Counted from the stretch's first letter, positions 33,214-48,749 are shown. The stretch: 64,000 nt of DNA from Sandaracinaceae bacterium (GCA_019637095.1 JAHBWG010000012.1:62001-126000), one strand, 5' to 3'. The notes: a model not told the origin generated them from the letters alone. Translations and numbers: made by a program.

Positions 33214-35262
33214 ATGAAGTGGTCGTCTCTCGCGCTCGCGCTCGCCGCGCTCGCCGCGGCGCTCGCCGCGGCGGCGGTCGCGGACGTCGTGTACTTCGCG
33301 AACGGGTACTCGGCGAGCTGGTACGCGACCGTCGGCGAGGAGCGCGTGCTCATCGACGAGACGACCGAGCACCGGGTGTACTTCCCCAACGCGCACCGGC
33401 CGCTCGCCCGCTACGTCCAGGGCTGGCCCGCCGATCGCTACCCGATCCCGGTCGGGGTGCCGCGCGTCGACGCCGTGCTGCGCGCGCGCATCGAGATCCC
33501 GGGGCAGGTGCCGATGCGGCTCGGCGCGGACGCGATCGAGCGGGCGGCGATCTGGGCGGACGGCGAGCCGCTCGAGGATCGCGCGCTCGCGCCGGGCGCT
33601 CACGATCTCTGGATCCGCTGGGAGGCCGAGCCCGCGCCGCACGCCCGCGGCGCGCGCGGCTCCGACACGGCGGCCTTCCGCCTGCTCTGGGGCTCGGGCG
33701 AGCGCGCGGAGGCGCCCGTGCCCGCGCGCGCGCTGCGCCCGGCGGACGGCGGCGGCACCGCGCGCGCCGTGCTCTGGTTCGTCGCGCTCGTGCTCGGCCT
33801 GCTCCTCGCGCTCGGCCTCTATCGCGCCGACACGACCGAGGAGGAGCCTGCGCGGCAGGCGCGCTTCGGGCTCGTCCTCGTCGCCGCCCTCGTCGTGCTC
33901 GGCGCCGGCGTGCGCGGGTACGACTACGACGTCATGCCCGAGTATCGCGAGAACCTCGACGAGCTCTTCGCGACCTGGAACGGGTGGTCGCTCCTCGACG
34001 ACGGAACGACACGCGGCTGGACCATCTGGGCCTCGGCGTACCGCGGCCGCGTCGAGATGATCGAGGAGCGCTTCTTCGGGCAGCAGGCGAACGTGGTCTC
34101 GCCCTACTTCGAGCACCCGCCGCTGATGCACGTGCTCGTGGGCGCGGCGGCGCACCTCGGCGGTGCGCACCACTACTTGCACGCCAAGCTGTGGCACACG
34201 CGCCTCGTGCCCATCGGGCTGATGGCGCTCGGGACGGTCCTCTTGATCGCCGTCGGCCGGCGCCTCTGGCCCGGCTCGGTCGCGCCGTACGTCGGCGCGC
34301 TCTTCTTCGGGACGATCCCGACGATCGTGCTCCAGACGCGCGTGATCAAGGAGGAGGACGTGCTGGTGCCGCTCCTCTTGGGGGCGGTGCTGTTCTTCTT
34401 GCGGTGGCGGGACGACGGACGGCGGACGCGCGACCTCGTCGGCGCCGCGATCTGCGTCGGGCTCGCGCCGCTCGCGAAGGTGCCGGCGGCGGCCCTCATC
34501 GTCGGCGTCGCGATGCTCTTCGCGGCCGAGCGCGGCGGGCTCCGCCCCGCGCTGCGCGTCCTGGGTCTGGGCGTGGGCATCGGCTCGCTCCTCGTGCTCT
34601 ACGGGCTCGTCATCGACTTCGACGAGTTCGTCTTCGCGTTCCGGCTCCAGAGCGGCCGCGCGATCCACTGGAACCTCTTCCCGCGCTTCTTCGACGTCGG
34701 ACAGATCAACGGCAACCGCGTCGGACGCGGCTGGACGATCTTCCTCTGGCTCGCCTACGCCGCGACGATCTACGCGCGAGGGCTGCGCTCGAGCGCGGTG
34801 CTCACGGTGCCGGCGCTCGTGTACCTCGTCGCGATCGCGATCGGGAGCGGCAACTGGACGTACGGCTGGTACGTCGTGCCGCTCTACCCGTTCCTGTGCT
34901 TGGCGGCGGGCGATCTCGTCGTGCGCACGTGGCACCGGCCGACCCTCTTCGCGGGGCTGCTCTTCGTGGGCCTGCTCCTCTTCTACACGCTGAACTTCAC
35001 GCTCCACCCCACGTGGATCCGCCAGGCGTCGACGTGGCCGCAGATCCGCGCGGTGGTCACCGCGGCGACGCTCGTCGGGCTCGCGCCCTTCGCGCTCGCC
35101 GAGGTGTGGCGCCGTCACGCGGCGGTCGTGCGGCTCGCGCAGGTCGCGCTCGTCGCGATCGTCGGGCTCGCCGCGGCGCTCGGCGCGTGGACCGTGGCGC
35201 ACTACGACGTGCTCTACGAGACCCACAACGAGCTCGACGTCGACGACTGGTTCGCCCGTTGA
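33214..35262 (+). CDS. GT39-like membrane glycosyltransferase
   Basis: 682 residues from ATG 33214. A signal-anchor is followed by a periplasmic beta-domain (residues about 25-180) and then 10-11 membrane helices. The first loop after the helix near 235 carries acidic residues (YDYDVMPEYRENLDELFATW), where GT-C transferases of the PMT/ArnT type place their catalytic Asp/Glu; HPPLMHVLVGAAAHLGG matches the family's next signature. Lipid-phosphate-linked sugars are the usual donors. No acceptor can be named. Confidence 0.75.
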   Translation: MKWSSLALALAALAAALAAAAVADVVYFANGYSASWYATVGEERVLIDETTEHRVYFPNAHRPLARYVQGWPADRYPIPVGVPRVDAVLRARIEIPGQVPMRLGADAIERAAIWADGEPLEDRALAPGAHDLWIRWEAEPAPHARGARGSDTAAFRLLWGSGERAEAPVPARALRPADGGGTARAVLWFVALVLGLLLALGLYRADTTEEEPARQARFGLVLVAALVVLGAGVRGYDYDVMPEYRENLDELFATWNGWSLLDDGTTRGWTIWASAYRGRVEMIEERFFGQQANVVSPYFEHPPLMHVLVGAAAHLGGAHHYLHAKLWHTRLVPIGLMALGTVLLIAVGRRLWPGSVAPYVGALFFGTIPTIVLQTRVIKEEDVLVPLLLGAVLFFLRWRDDGRRTRDLVGAAICVGLAPLAKVPAAALIVGVAMLFAAERGGLRPALRVLGLGVGIGSLLVLYGLVIDFDEFVFAFRLQSGRAIHWNLFPRFFDVGQINGNRVGRGWTIFLWLAYAATIYARGLRSSAVLTVPALVYLVAIAIGSGNWTYGWYVVPLYPFLCLAAGDLVVRTWHRPTLFAGLLFVGLLLFYTLNFTLHPTWIRQASTWPQIRAVVTAATLVGLAPFALAEVWRRHAAVVRLAQVALVAIVGLAAALGAWTVAHYDVLYETHNELDVDDWFAR

Positions 35263-35365
35263 CGGCGACAACTCGCGCTGCAACCGCCAGTCGAACGCGC
35301 TCGTCGCGTGCATCACCGCGTACTGTACGGTGAACCCGGGCGACCGCGTCTGCGGCGGCCCGTGA
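35263..35365 (+). pseudogene. Orphan 3' end of a cysteine-rich protein gene
   Basis: Directly after the GT39-like stop, the +1-shifted frame encodes DGDNSRCNRQSNALVACITAYC and VNPGDRVCGGP before TGA at 35363-35365. Nearly all its codon third positions are G or C and Cys spacing is that of a disulphide-rich exported domain, yet there is no start codon of its own. It looks like the tail of a gene whose front was lost, or an extension reached by frameshift. Confidence 0.45.
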
Positions 35366-35372
35366 ACGCCCG

Positions 35373-36031
35373 CTATCGCGCGGCCGCCGCGCGCCGCTCG
35401 GTCTCGCAGCGCTGGCGGTAGCCGCTCGCGAGCGCGTCGACGTTCGGCGCGCCGTCCGGGTGCTCGCGCAGGTAGCGCGCGACGAGCGCGACGCGATCGG
35501 CCTCGGGGGCCGCCCACAGCGCCGGCTCGAACTCGTATCGATCCGGGGGCAGCTCGAGCGCGCGGCGCAGGCGCGCCTCGAGCACGTGCGCCTCGGCTTC
35601 ACGCTCGATGGCGCGCGCGACGAGCGCGTCGCAGTCCGCGCCGGCGCCGATCGTCTCGGGTAGCGGGAGCCCCTCCGTCACGTGGAGCAGGAGGTGGCCC
35701 GCCCGCGCGATCTGCTCCGCGCGCGGCGCCCGGCGGTCCATGACGAGCACGCGGCCGTCGGCGACGACGGGGACGTCGACCACGCCGAAGCACCAGCGCA
35801 CCTCGACCCGCAGCGCGGCGAGCAGCGCGGCGCCCTCCGGGAGCGCGGCGAGCCCCTCGCGAACGCGCGCGCCCTCGCCGATCGCGTCGACGAACCCCTC
35901 GGGGCACGGCGGCGCGGGGCGATCGTCGAACCGCTCCTCGGCGCTCGGGCCCAGGACGAAGGACAGCGCGACGAGCCCGACGAGCGCGGCCGCCGCGAGG
36001 CCCAGGTACAGGCTCGTGCGCGGAGGGCGCG

Positions 36032-36035
<4 letters not shown>
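35373..36035 (-). CDS. Membrane-anchored protein with zincin-like remnant
   Basis: 220 residues from GTG 36035, overlapping the htrA stop by 4 bp (GTGA). One N-terminal membrane span ([21 protein letters not shown]) precedes a periplasmic domain with three Cys. It contains [15 protein letters not shown] ... [14 protein letters not shown], which resembles the H-E-x-x-H ... E-x-x-A arrangement of small metallopeptidases such as ImmA, but the catalytic Glu is Leu. Probably not a protease; the match may be chance. Co-translated with HtrA, so a partner or inhibitor role is possible. Confidence 0.65.
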
Positions 36036-37534
<1,499 letters not shown>

Positions 37535-37650
37535 GCCCTCACCGCCGCCGGGTCGACCCGCGCTCCCACGGGCTGGGGCTTAGCACGAACCCGGACGCCG
37601 GGGTTGGTCGCCGCCCGCGACTGTGGCAAGGTCCGCCCCCCTGCGCCGGC

Positions 37651-37679
37651 TTGACAGACCCCTGCCGGTGCCAACACAA
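37651..37679 (+). promoter_or_regulatory. Candidate topA promoter
   Basis: TTGACA (37651-37656) matches the -35 consensus exactly; 17 nt later ACACAA (37674-37679) is a weak -10 and ends 9 nt before the GTG at 37689. Confidence 0.4.
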
Positions 37680-37688
37680 AGCGCACCC

Positions 37689-40468
<2,780 letters not shown>

Positions 40469-40472
<4 letters not shown>

Positions 40473-41332
40473 GCGAAGGCGCCGTCCTCGTCGCCGGTTG
40501 CGGCTACGTCGGGGCGGCGTTCGCCGAGCGGCTTCGAGAGGCGGGGCGGCGCGTCTACGGCCTCACCCGCAGCGGGCGTCCGATGCCGGAGGGGGTGCTC
40601 CCCGTCCGCGCCGATCTCGGCTCCGTCCCCGCGCTCCGGGCGGCGATCCCCTCGGACGTGACGAGCGTCGTGTTCACCGCGGCGGCCGACGGCCGCAGCG
40701 AGGAGAGCTATCGCGCCGTCTACGTCGACGGGCTCGCCAACCTCCTCGACGTCGCCAGCGGCCGCCCGATCGCGCGCGCGCTCTTCACCTCGAGCACCGC
40801 GGTCTACGGCCAGGACGACGGAAGCTGGGTCGACGAGGCGAGCCCCGCCGAGCCCGCGCGCGCCACCGGCGCGATCCTCCTCGAGGCCGAGCGCGCCCTC
40901 GCCTCCGCCCCGATGGCGACGACGTCGCTGCGCCTGAGCGGGATCTACGGGCCCGGCCGCACGTGGCTCGTGCGCCGCGTCGCCGCGCGCGACGCGCACG
41001 TCGCGACCCCGGGCGCGCCGCCGATCTACGGCAACCGCATCCACCGCGACGACTGCGCGGGCGCCCTCGCGCACCTCCTCGCGCTCGACGCGCTCGCGCC
41101 GGTCTACGTCGGCGTCGACGAGGACCCCGCGCCGCTCTCCGACGTGCACGCGTTCGTCGCCGCGCGGCTCGGCGTCACCCTGACCGAGGGGCCGGTCGGC
41201 GAAGCGCGAGGGGGCAACAAACGTTGTCGCGCCACGGCGCTCCACGCCGCCGGCTGGCGCCCGACGGTCCCGAGCTACCGCGACGGGTACCCCGCGATCG
41301 TCGACGCGTGGCGCGCGGAGGCGCGCGCGTGA
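40469..41332 (+). CDS. Extended short-chain dehydrogenase/epimerase
   Basis: 287 residues from ATG 40469, overlapping the topA stop (ATGA). Rossmann glycine motif VAGCGYVGAAFAERL, then FTSSTAVYGQDDG (Ser/Tyr region) and LRLSGIYGPGR, typical of NAD(P)-dependent nucleotide-sugar epimerases of the YeeZ-like group. The usual YxxxK Tyr-Lys pair is not seen where expected (GAILLEAERAL), so catalysis may differ. Substrate unknown. Downstream coupling to a phosphatase suggests a small-molecule role (inference). Confidence 0.78.
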
Positions 41333-41946
41333 GGCGCTCCTACTTCTTCGTCCGCCACGGCCAGGCGATCTACCAGGAGCGCGGCTTCGATCGATCCCGG
41401 TACCCGCCCGAGCTCGACTGGCCGCTCTCGAGCTTCGGCGAAGCGCAGGCGCACGCGCTGGCGCCACGCCTCTACCCGTTGGGCGTCGAGCGGGTCGTCT
41501 CGAGCAAGCTCGCGCGCGCCCGCCGCACCGCCGAGATCCTCTCCACCTGGGGCGGCGCGCCGTACGACCACACCTGGGGCGCGCTCAACGAGATCCACCC
41601 CACGCGGCTGCGCGAGGGCATGGCCGACGTCGAGCAGACGAGGTGGTCGTGGATGGACGGCTGGCGCGCCGCGCGCGTCGTCGGGCGCGAGGTGCGCGAG
41701 GGGCGCGGCTCGCCCGGCTGGGACTCTCGCCTCGCGCGCGAGCGCATCGACGTCGTCCTGGGCCGCCTCGACGCCCTGCGCGAGGCGCGCATCGCCGTGG
41801 TCGGCCACGGCTTCTGGATCCTGCTGGCCGCGCTCCTCGCGCGCGGCCAGGTTCCCTTTCGCTTCATCGCGAACTGCTCGGTGACCCGCATCGACGCCGA
41901 CGGCGCCGGCCGCTACCGCCTCGTGAGCTTCGCGTCCGTGCTCTGA
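41329..41946 (+). CDS. Histidine phosphatase (phosphoglycerate-mutase-like)
   Basis: 205 residues from GTG 41329, overlapping the SDR stop (GTGA). The phosphohistidine motif FVRHGQA opens the protein; SSKLARARRTAEIL and VVGHGFWILLAALL (second catalytic His) complete the active site. The family includes SixA, broad phosphatases and mutases; the FDRSRYPPELDWPLSSFGEA N-terminal loop does not point to one substrate. Last gene of the topA set. Confidence 0.85.
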   Translation: MRRSYFFVRHGQAIYQERGFDRSRYPPELDWPLSSFGEAQAHALAPRLYPLGVERVVSSKLARARRTAEILSTWGGAPYDHTWGALNEIHPTRLREGMADVEQTRWSWMDGWRAARVVGREVREGRGSPGWDSRLARERIDVVLGRLDALREARIAVVGHGFWILLAALLARGQVPFRFIANCSVTRIDADGAGRYRLVSFASVL

Positions 41947-41976
41947 GTTGGCGCAGAGCACGCTCCAACGTTCCAA

Positions 41977-42050
41977 CCCTCCTCGTCGCCCCCTCTCTCT
42001 TCGTCCCCCGTGAAAGAACGGGAGGGGAAGAGACCCGGAGGCGAGGAGGG
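41977..42050. terminator. Large hairpin after the topA set
   Basis: CCCTCCTCG (41977-41985) pairs exactly with CGAGGAGGG (42042-42050), and inner segments (TCTCTTC region and CCCGT/ACGGG around a GAAAGA loop) extend the stem. There is no U-tract, so termination is inferred only from position 30 nt after the last stop. Confidence 0.45.
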
Positions 42051-42090
42051 TGCGCGTTGCGTCCGCGTCGCCGTTCACGACCACGACGAC

Positions 42091-42194
42091 GACCACGTCG
42101 ACGACCACGTCCACGCGGCGCAACCCCGCCGCGCCGCGTCGTGATCGTCGACGTGATCGTGATCGTCGACGTGGTCGTGATCGTCGACGTGATC
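42091..42194. repeat. Inverted repeat plus 18-bp tandem repeats
   Basis: Arm 42091-42109 is complementary to 42158-42176 at 18 of 19 positions, with weaker pairing continuing outward. The right arm is built of three 18-bp units that begin GTGATCGTCGAC (42141, 42159 and 42177) and contain SalI-like GTCGAC cores. Lies 185 bp upstream of the efflux adaptor start. Confidence 0.7.
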
Positions 42195-42378
42195 GCGGTC
42201 GGCGACGGCTCAGCGAGAAGCGGGAGACGACGAGCGTGCGCCTTCGGCGCCGGGGGAAGGATCTGGGCGCAGACGCCTCGACGGGCGCTCGACCGCGTGT
42301 GCGCTCGATCCGTCGACAGCCTTCGAGTTGGCGGTCCGAGATCTTGCGCTCCGGGCGCGTGCGCTCTACGCCCCTCGG

Positions 42379-43446
42379 GTGGGCTCGGTTCGCGTCCTCG
42401 TCGCGTCGGCCGCGCTCCTGGCGGCATGCGGAGGGGGTGCGTCCGCCGAGGGCGGCCCGGGGGGGCCGCCGCCGCCCGCGCCGGTCGACGTCGCGCAGGC
42501 GACCGAGGGCGAGCTCGCGATGGAGCGCGTCTACCTCGGCATCGTGCGCTCCCGCGCCCGCGCGCGGCTCGCGGCGGGCGCCGAGGGGCGGGTGCTCGAG
42601 GTCGCGGTGCGCGAGGGCGACCGCGTCGCGCGCGGCGACGTGCTGCTGCGCATCGACCCAGGCCTCGCGCGCGCGAGCCTGACCGCGGCGCAGGCCTCGG
42701 AGCGCCGGACGCTCACGGAGCGCGAGCAGGCGTCGCGGGACGCGGAGCGGTTCGCGGCGGCGGGCCCCACCGCCGTGTCGCGCACCGAGATCGAGCGCGC
42801 CGCGACGCAGGCGGACGCGCTCGCGGCGCAGCGCGAGGCGGCGCGCGCCGAGGTCTCGCGCGCCCGCGAGAGCCTCGACAGGCACCGCGTCGTCGCGCCG
42901 TTCGCGGGCGTGATCGCGGCGCGGACCGTCGATCCGGGGGACTGGGTGCAGAGCGGCCTCGTGGTCCTCGAGCTGGTCGCCGACGCGGACCTCGAGGTGC
43001 TGGTCCGGGTCGAGCCGGAGCTGCTCGACGACGTGGCCGAAGGGCACGAGGTGAGCCTGGTGCGCGGCGGCCGCGCGGCCCCCGCGCGCGTCGCCGGCGT
43101 GGTGCCCGCGCTCGATCCGGCGACGCGCACCGCCCAGCTGCGGCTCGTGCCGAGCGAGCCGATCCCCTGGCTCTACCCGGGCTCGACCACCGACGTGCGC
43201 CTGACGATCGTCCGCGGCGGCGACGGCGTCCTCGTGCCGCGCGACGCGCTCGTCCCGGGTGTCGGGCAGACGCGGGTCGTGCGCGTGGTGGACGGGGCCG
43301 CGCAGCCCGCGGTGGTCGAGGTGCTCGAGCTCGGCACCGACCGCGCGCGCGTGCGCGCCGAGGGGCTCGCTGCCGGCGACACCGTGGTGACGCGCGGCAA
43401 CGACCGCCTGCGCCCCGGGCAGGCGGTGCGGGTCAGCGGTGAGTGA
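42379..43446 (+). CDS. RND efflux periplasmic adaptor lipoprotein
   Basis: 355 residues from GTG 42379. Signal peptide with lipobox (LVASAALLAAC, Cys 16). Domain order is that of AcrA/MexA-type adaptors: barrel-sandwich half (RVLEVAVREGDRVARGDVLL), alpha-hairpin (ASLTAAQASERRTLTEREQA ... EAARAEVSRARESLDRH), second sandwich half (VVAPFAGVIAARTVDPGDWV), beta-barrel, and C-terminal membrane-proximal domain (GDTVVTRGNDRLRPGQ). It bridges the pump and an outer-membrane channel; no TolC-like gene is present here. It overlaps the pump gene by 8 bp. A TACGCC hexamer lies 6 nt before the start. Confidence 0.9.
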   Translation: MGSVRVLVASAALLAACGGGASAEGGPGGPPPPAPVDVAQATEGELAMERVYLGIVRSRARARLAAGAEGRVLEVAVREGDRVARGDVLLRIDPGLARASLTAAQASERRTLTEREQASRDAERFAAAGPTAVSRTEIERAATQADALAAQREAARAEVSRARESLDRHRVVAPFAGVIAARTVDPGDWVQSGLVVLELVADADLEVLVRVEPELLDDVAEGHEVSLVRGGRAAPARVAGVVPALDPATRTAQLRLVPSEPIPWLYPGSTTDVRLTIVRGGDGVLVPRDALVPGVGQTRVVRVVDGAAQPAVVEVLELGTDRARVRAEGLAAGDTVVTRGNDRLRPGQAVRVSGE

Positions 43447-46400
43447 GCCGGGCGGCGCGGGCGCCGGGCTGCTGCGCGTCGCGGTCGAGCGCCCAGTCAC
43501 CGTGATCGTCAGCGGCGTGCTCGTCGTGCTCTTCGGCGCGCTCTCCGTCTCGGACCTGCCGATCCAGCTGACGCCGGACATCGAGAAGCCCGTCGTCACC
43601 GTCAACACGCTCTGGCCCGGCGCGTCGCCCTCGGAGATCGAGCGCGAGATCCTCGTCCGACAAGAAGACGTGCTCAAGGACCTCCCGGGCCTGACGCGGA
43701 TGACGAGCCAGGCCCGCCCCGGGCAGGCGAGCCTGAGCCTCGAGCTCGAGGTCGGCTCGGACCTCGAGCACGCGATCGTGCGGGTCACCAACCGCCTCAC
43801 CGAGGTCCCGGGCTACCCCGAGGGCTCGCGCGAGCCGACGATCGAGACGTCGGGTGACCAGGGGCCGCCGCTCGTCGTGATCGCGGTGCGCTCGCTCTCC
43901 GGCGAGCCGGTCGCGGGTCACCGCACCTGGGTCGTGCAAGCCATCTTGCCCGAGCTGCAGCGCATCCGAGGCGTCGGCGGCGTCGACGTGATGGGCGGCC
44001 AGGACTCCGTCTTCTCCATCGACTTCGAGCCGGGCGAGCTCGCCGCGCGCGGCATCTCGATCCCCGCGCTCGCCGCCCGCGTGCGGACGGAGCTGCGCGA
44101 CGTCTCCGCGGGGGACGTCACGCTCGGCCGGCGCCGCCTGCTCGTGCGCACGATGGCCGTGCGGCCCGAGCCCGCCGAGCTCGAGCAGATCGTGCTCGCG
44201 ACCGGGCCCGACGGGACGCCCGTGCGCCTCGCGGACGTGGCGCAGGTGACGATGGGGCTGCGCGATCCGACGGCCGTCGCGATGAGCGACGATCGGCCCT
44301 CGCTGGTGCTCCTCGTCCGGCGCGAGGCGGGCAGCAACGTGCTCGAGGTCACGCGCGCGATCCGCGAGCGCGTGGTCGAGCTCGATCGCGAGCGCTTCGC
44401 GCCCGAGGGCCTGACCATGGAGGTCCTCAGCGATCAGGTCGGCTACATCCAGGGCGCGCTCGACCTCGTGCAGCAGAACCTCCTGATCGGCGCGCTGCTC
44501 GCGATGATCACGCTGTTCGTGTTCCTGCGGAGCTTCGGCGCCAGCCTGATCGTGAGCCTCTCGATCCCGATCAGCGTGTTCGGCACGGTGCTCGGCATGT
44601 CGGCGATGGGGCGCACCCTCAACGTCGTCTCGCTCGCCGGCATCACGTTCGCGATCGGGATGGTCCTCGACAACTCGATCGTCGCGCTCGAGAGCATCGA
44701 CACGTGGCGCAAGCGGGTCGACGATCCGAAGCAGGCGGCGTTCCTCGGCATCCGGGAGGTGTGGGGCGCGCTGCTCGCCTCGACCGCGACCACCGCCGCG
44801 GTGTTCGTGCCGGTGATCGCGTGGCAAGGCGAGGTCGGGCAGCTCCTGCGCGACGTCGCCGTCGCGATCAGCTTCGCGGTCGTGACGTCGCTCGCCGTCT
44901 CGGTGTGGGTGATCCCGGGGCTCGCGGGCAAGGTGCTCCGCACGAGCGCCGGGGCCGCGCCGTCGCGCCCGGGGCTGGCAGGACGGGCGCGCGAGGCCAT
45001 CGGCCGCGCGGTCGGGGCGCTCGCTCGATCGACCGTCGCGAGCGTCGTCGTGGTCGCGGTCGCGCTCGGCGCGTGCGGCACGTTCGCCTGGATGTTCCTG
45101 CCGCCGCTCGAGTACCTGCCCAAGGGGAACCGGAACCTGGTGTTCGGGATCCTCGTGCCGCCGCCGGGCACGTCGGTCGAGGAGCTCGACCGCGTCGCGC
45201 GTCAGGTGCAGTCGCAGCTCGCGCCGCACATCGGCCGCTCCGTCGACGGCGCCCCCGCGCTCGGGCGGACGTTCTTCGTCGGCAGCCCGGAGCGCATCTT
45301 CGCGGGCGCGACGGCGGCGAACGACGACGAGGTCGGCGCGATGCTCGGGATCATCCAGCGCAACCAGGCGCAGCTCCCGGGCTTCATCTCGTTCGCGACG
45401 CAGGCGTCGCTCTTCGGGCGCGCCGGGGGCGGCCGCTCGATCGACATCGACCTGTCGGGCAGCGACCTCGCGACGCTCACCGGGCTGGGCGGGCGCATGT
45501 TCGGGATGCTGCGCGAGGCGCTCCCAGGTGCGCAGGTGCGGCCGGTTCCGTCGCTCGATCCGGGCGCGCCGGAGCTGCGCGCGTATCCGCGGCGGGGGGA
45601 CGCGGCGCCGCTCGGCGTCGCGACGAGCGACCTCGGCCTCACGCTCGCGGCCCTCGTCGATGGCGCGATCATCGGCGAGCTCGGGCCCGAGGGCGAGGCG
45701 CAGCTCGACGTGGTCCTGCGGGCGCGGCGCGGCGCCGCCGAGCGCCTCGCGACGCCGGACGCGATCCGAAGCGCGCCGATCGTCGCGCCGGATCGCTCGG
45801 TGGTGCCGTTCGGCGTCGTGGCGGAGCTGCGCGAGGAGCTCGGGCCGACGACGATCCAACGCATCGAGCGCCGCCGCGCGCTGACGCTCACCGTCGCGCC
45901 GCCCGACGACGTCCCGCTCGAGACCGCGCTCGCGCAGATCGAGGAGCGCGTCATGGCGCCGCTGCGCGCCGAGGGCGCGATCCCACGGGGACTGGGCGTC
46001 ACGTACGCGGGCACCGCGGGCGACCTCGAGCGCGCCAAGGCGCAGTTCGGCGGCGTGCTCTTGCTCGCCCTCTTGATCAGCTACCTCTTGATGAGCGCGC
46101 TCTTCGAGGACTTCCTCGCGCCGATCGTCGTCCTCGTCACGCTGCCGCTCGCGGCGGCGGGCGGGGTGGGCGCCTTGCGCCTCGTCGACGCCACGATGGC
46201 GCCGCAGCCGCTCGACCTCATGACCGCGCTCGGGTTCCTGATCCTGATCGGCGTCGTCGTGAACAACGCAATTCTCGTAGTCGACGGTGCGATCGCGCGC
46301 CTGCGGGAGGGCGACCCGCTCGAGGCCGCGATCCGCGCGGGCGTCGAGGGCCGCGTGCGGCCGATCCTCATGACCACCATGACCTCGCTCGCCGGCCTCT

Positions 46401-46591
46401 TGCCGATGGTGGTCCTGCCCGGCTCGGGCTCGGAGCTCTACCGGGGCGTCGGCGCCGTCGTCCTGGGCGGCCTCACGCTCTCGACCGCGCTCACCCTCTT
46501 CGTCGTCCCGAGCTTCTTCGCCATCGTCTGGCGCGCCCGCGCCGCGGTCTTCGGCGCGCGCACCGCGCCCGAGCCCTCGGCTGCCGAATGA
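43439..46591 (+). CDS. RND efflux pump subunit (AcrB/HAE type)
   Basis: 1050 residues from GTG 43439. Twelve-helix architecture with two large periplasmic loops. Signatures: N-terminal VAVERPVTVIVSGVLVVLFG, the first porter motif (VNTLWPGASPSEIEREI), and the proton-relay helix GITFAIGMVLDNSIVALESI, where AcrB has two adjacent Asp and this protein has Asp-Asn. In the matching helix near residue 940, ILIGVVVNNAILVVDG replaces the Lys of AcrB, as in many HAE relatives. Proton-driven export of toxic compounds is expected; the substrate is unknown. Confidence 0.93.
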   Translation: MSEPGGAGAGLLRVAVERPVTVIVSGVLVVLFGALSVSDLPIQLTPDIEKPVVTVNTLWPGASPSEIEREILVRQEDVLKDLPGLTRMTSQARPGQASLSLELEVGSDLEHAIVRVTNRLTEVPGYPEGSREPTIETSGDQGPPLVVIAVRSLSGEPVAGHRTWVVQAILPELQRIRGVGGVDVMGGQDSVFSIDFEPGELAARGISIPALAARVRTELRDVSAGDVTLGRRRLLVRTMAVRPEPAELEQIVLATGPDGTPVRLADVAQVTMGLRDPTAVAMSDDRPSLVLLVRREAGSNVLEVTRAIRERVVELDRERFAPEGLTMEVLSDQVGYIQGALDLVQQNLLIGALLAMITLFVFLRSFGASLIVSLSIPISVFGTVLGMSAMGRTLNVVSLAGITFAIGMVLDNSIVALESIDTWRKRVDDPKQAAFLGIREVWGALLASTATTAAVFVPVIAWQGEVGQLLRDVAVAISFAVVTSLAVSVWVIPGLAGKVLRTSAGAAPSRPGLAGRAREAIGRAVGALARSTVASVVVVAVALGACGTFAWMFLPPLEYLPKGNRNLVFGILVPPPGTSVEELDRVARQVQSQLAPHIGRSVDGAPALGRTFFVGSPERIFAGATAANDDEVGAMLGIIQRNQAQLPGFISFATQASLFGRAGGGRSIDIDLSGSDLATLTGLGGRMFGMLREALPGAQVRPVPSLDPGAPELRAYPRRGDAAPLGVATSDLGLTLAALVDGAIIGELGPEGEAQLDVVLRARRGAAERLATPDAIRSAPIVAPDRSVVPFGVVAELREELGPTTIQRIERRRALTLTVAPPDDVPLETALAQIEERVMAPLRAEGAIPRGLGVTYAGTAGDLERAKAQFGGVLLLALLISYLLMSALFEDFLAPIVVLVTLPLAAAGGVGALRLVDATMAPQPLDLMTALGFLILIGVVVNNAILVVDGAIARLREGDPLEAAIRAGVEGRVRPILMTTMTSLAGLLPMVVLPGSGSELYRGVGAVVLGGLTLSTALTLFVVPSFFAIVWRARAAVFGARTAPEPSAAE

Positions 46592-46676
46592 GGGGACGAT
46601 CCTCGTCATTTCGTCATTCTGTTCGGGTCACAGGCTTCGGTCGGGCCGAGAAAGACGAGATGACGAGGATCGTCCC

Positions 46677-46677
<1 letters not shown>
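46592..46677. terminator. 24-bp-arm inverted repeat between convergent genes
   Basis: The arms 46592-46615 and 46654-46677 match at 23 of 24 positions and enclose 38 nt. The left arm begins on the base after the pump stop and the right arm ends on the first base of the kinase stop codon, so the element fills the gap exactly. It is a good bidirectional terminator by position and stability, though it lacks U-tracts, and may be a repeated genomic element. Confidence 0.6.
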
Positions 46678-48743
<2,066 letters not shown>

Positions 48744-48749
48744 GAGGTG

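Larger units (their letters stand above)
41947..42378. other. 432-bp non-coding leader region with large inverted and tandem repeats
   Basis: No convincing gene lies here. It holds a 74-nt hairpin (41977-42050), a two-armed inverted repeat (42091-42109 with 42158-42176) and three 18-bp tandem units between 42141 and 42194, then about 180 bp without recognised features before the efflux adaptor. It separates the topA set from the RND efflux genes. Confidence 0.7.

Noticed and set aside
35263-35365. Considered the transferase C-terminus reached by programmed frameshifting
   Set aside because: No slippery sequence or stem-loop was recognised near the stop, so it is reported only as an orphan tail.
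43433-46609. A 1058-residue minus-strand open frame antisense to the RND pump
   Set aside because: It is exactly complementary to the pump gene, its product is Arg/Asp/Glu/Gly-rich with no domains, and it results from high GC content.
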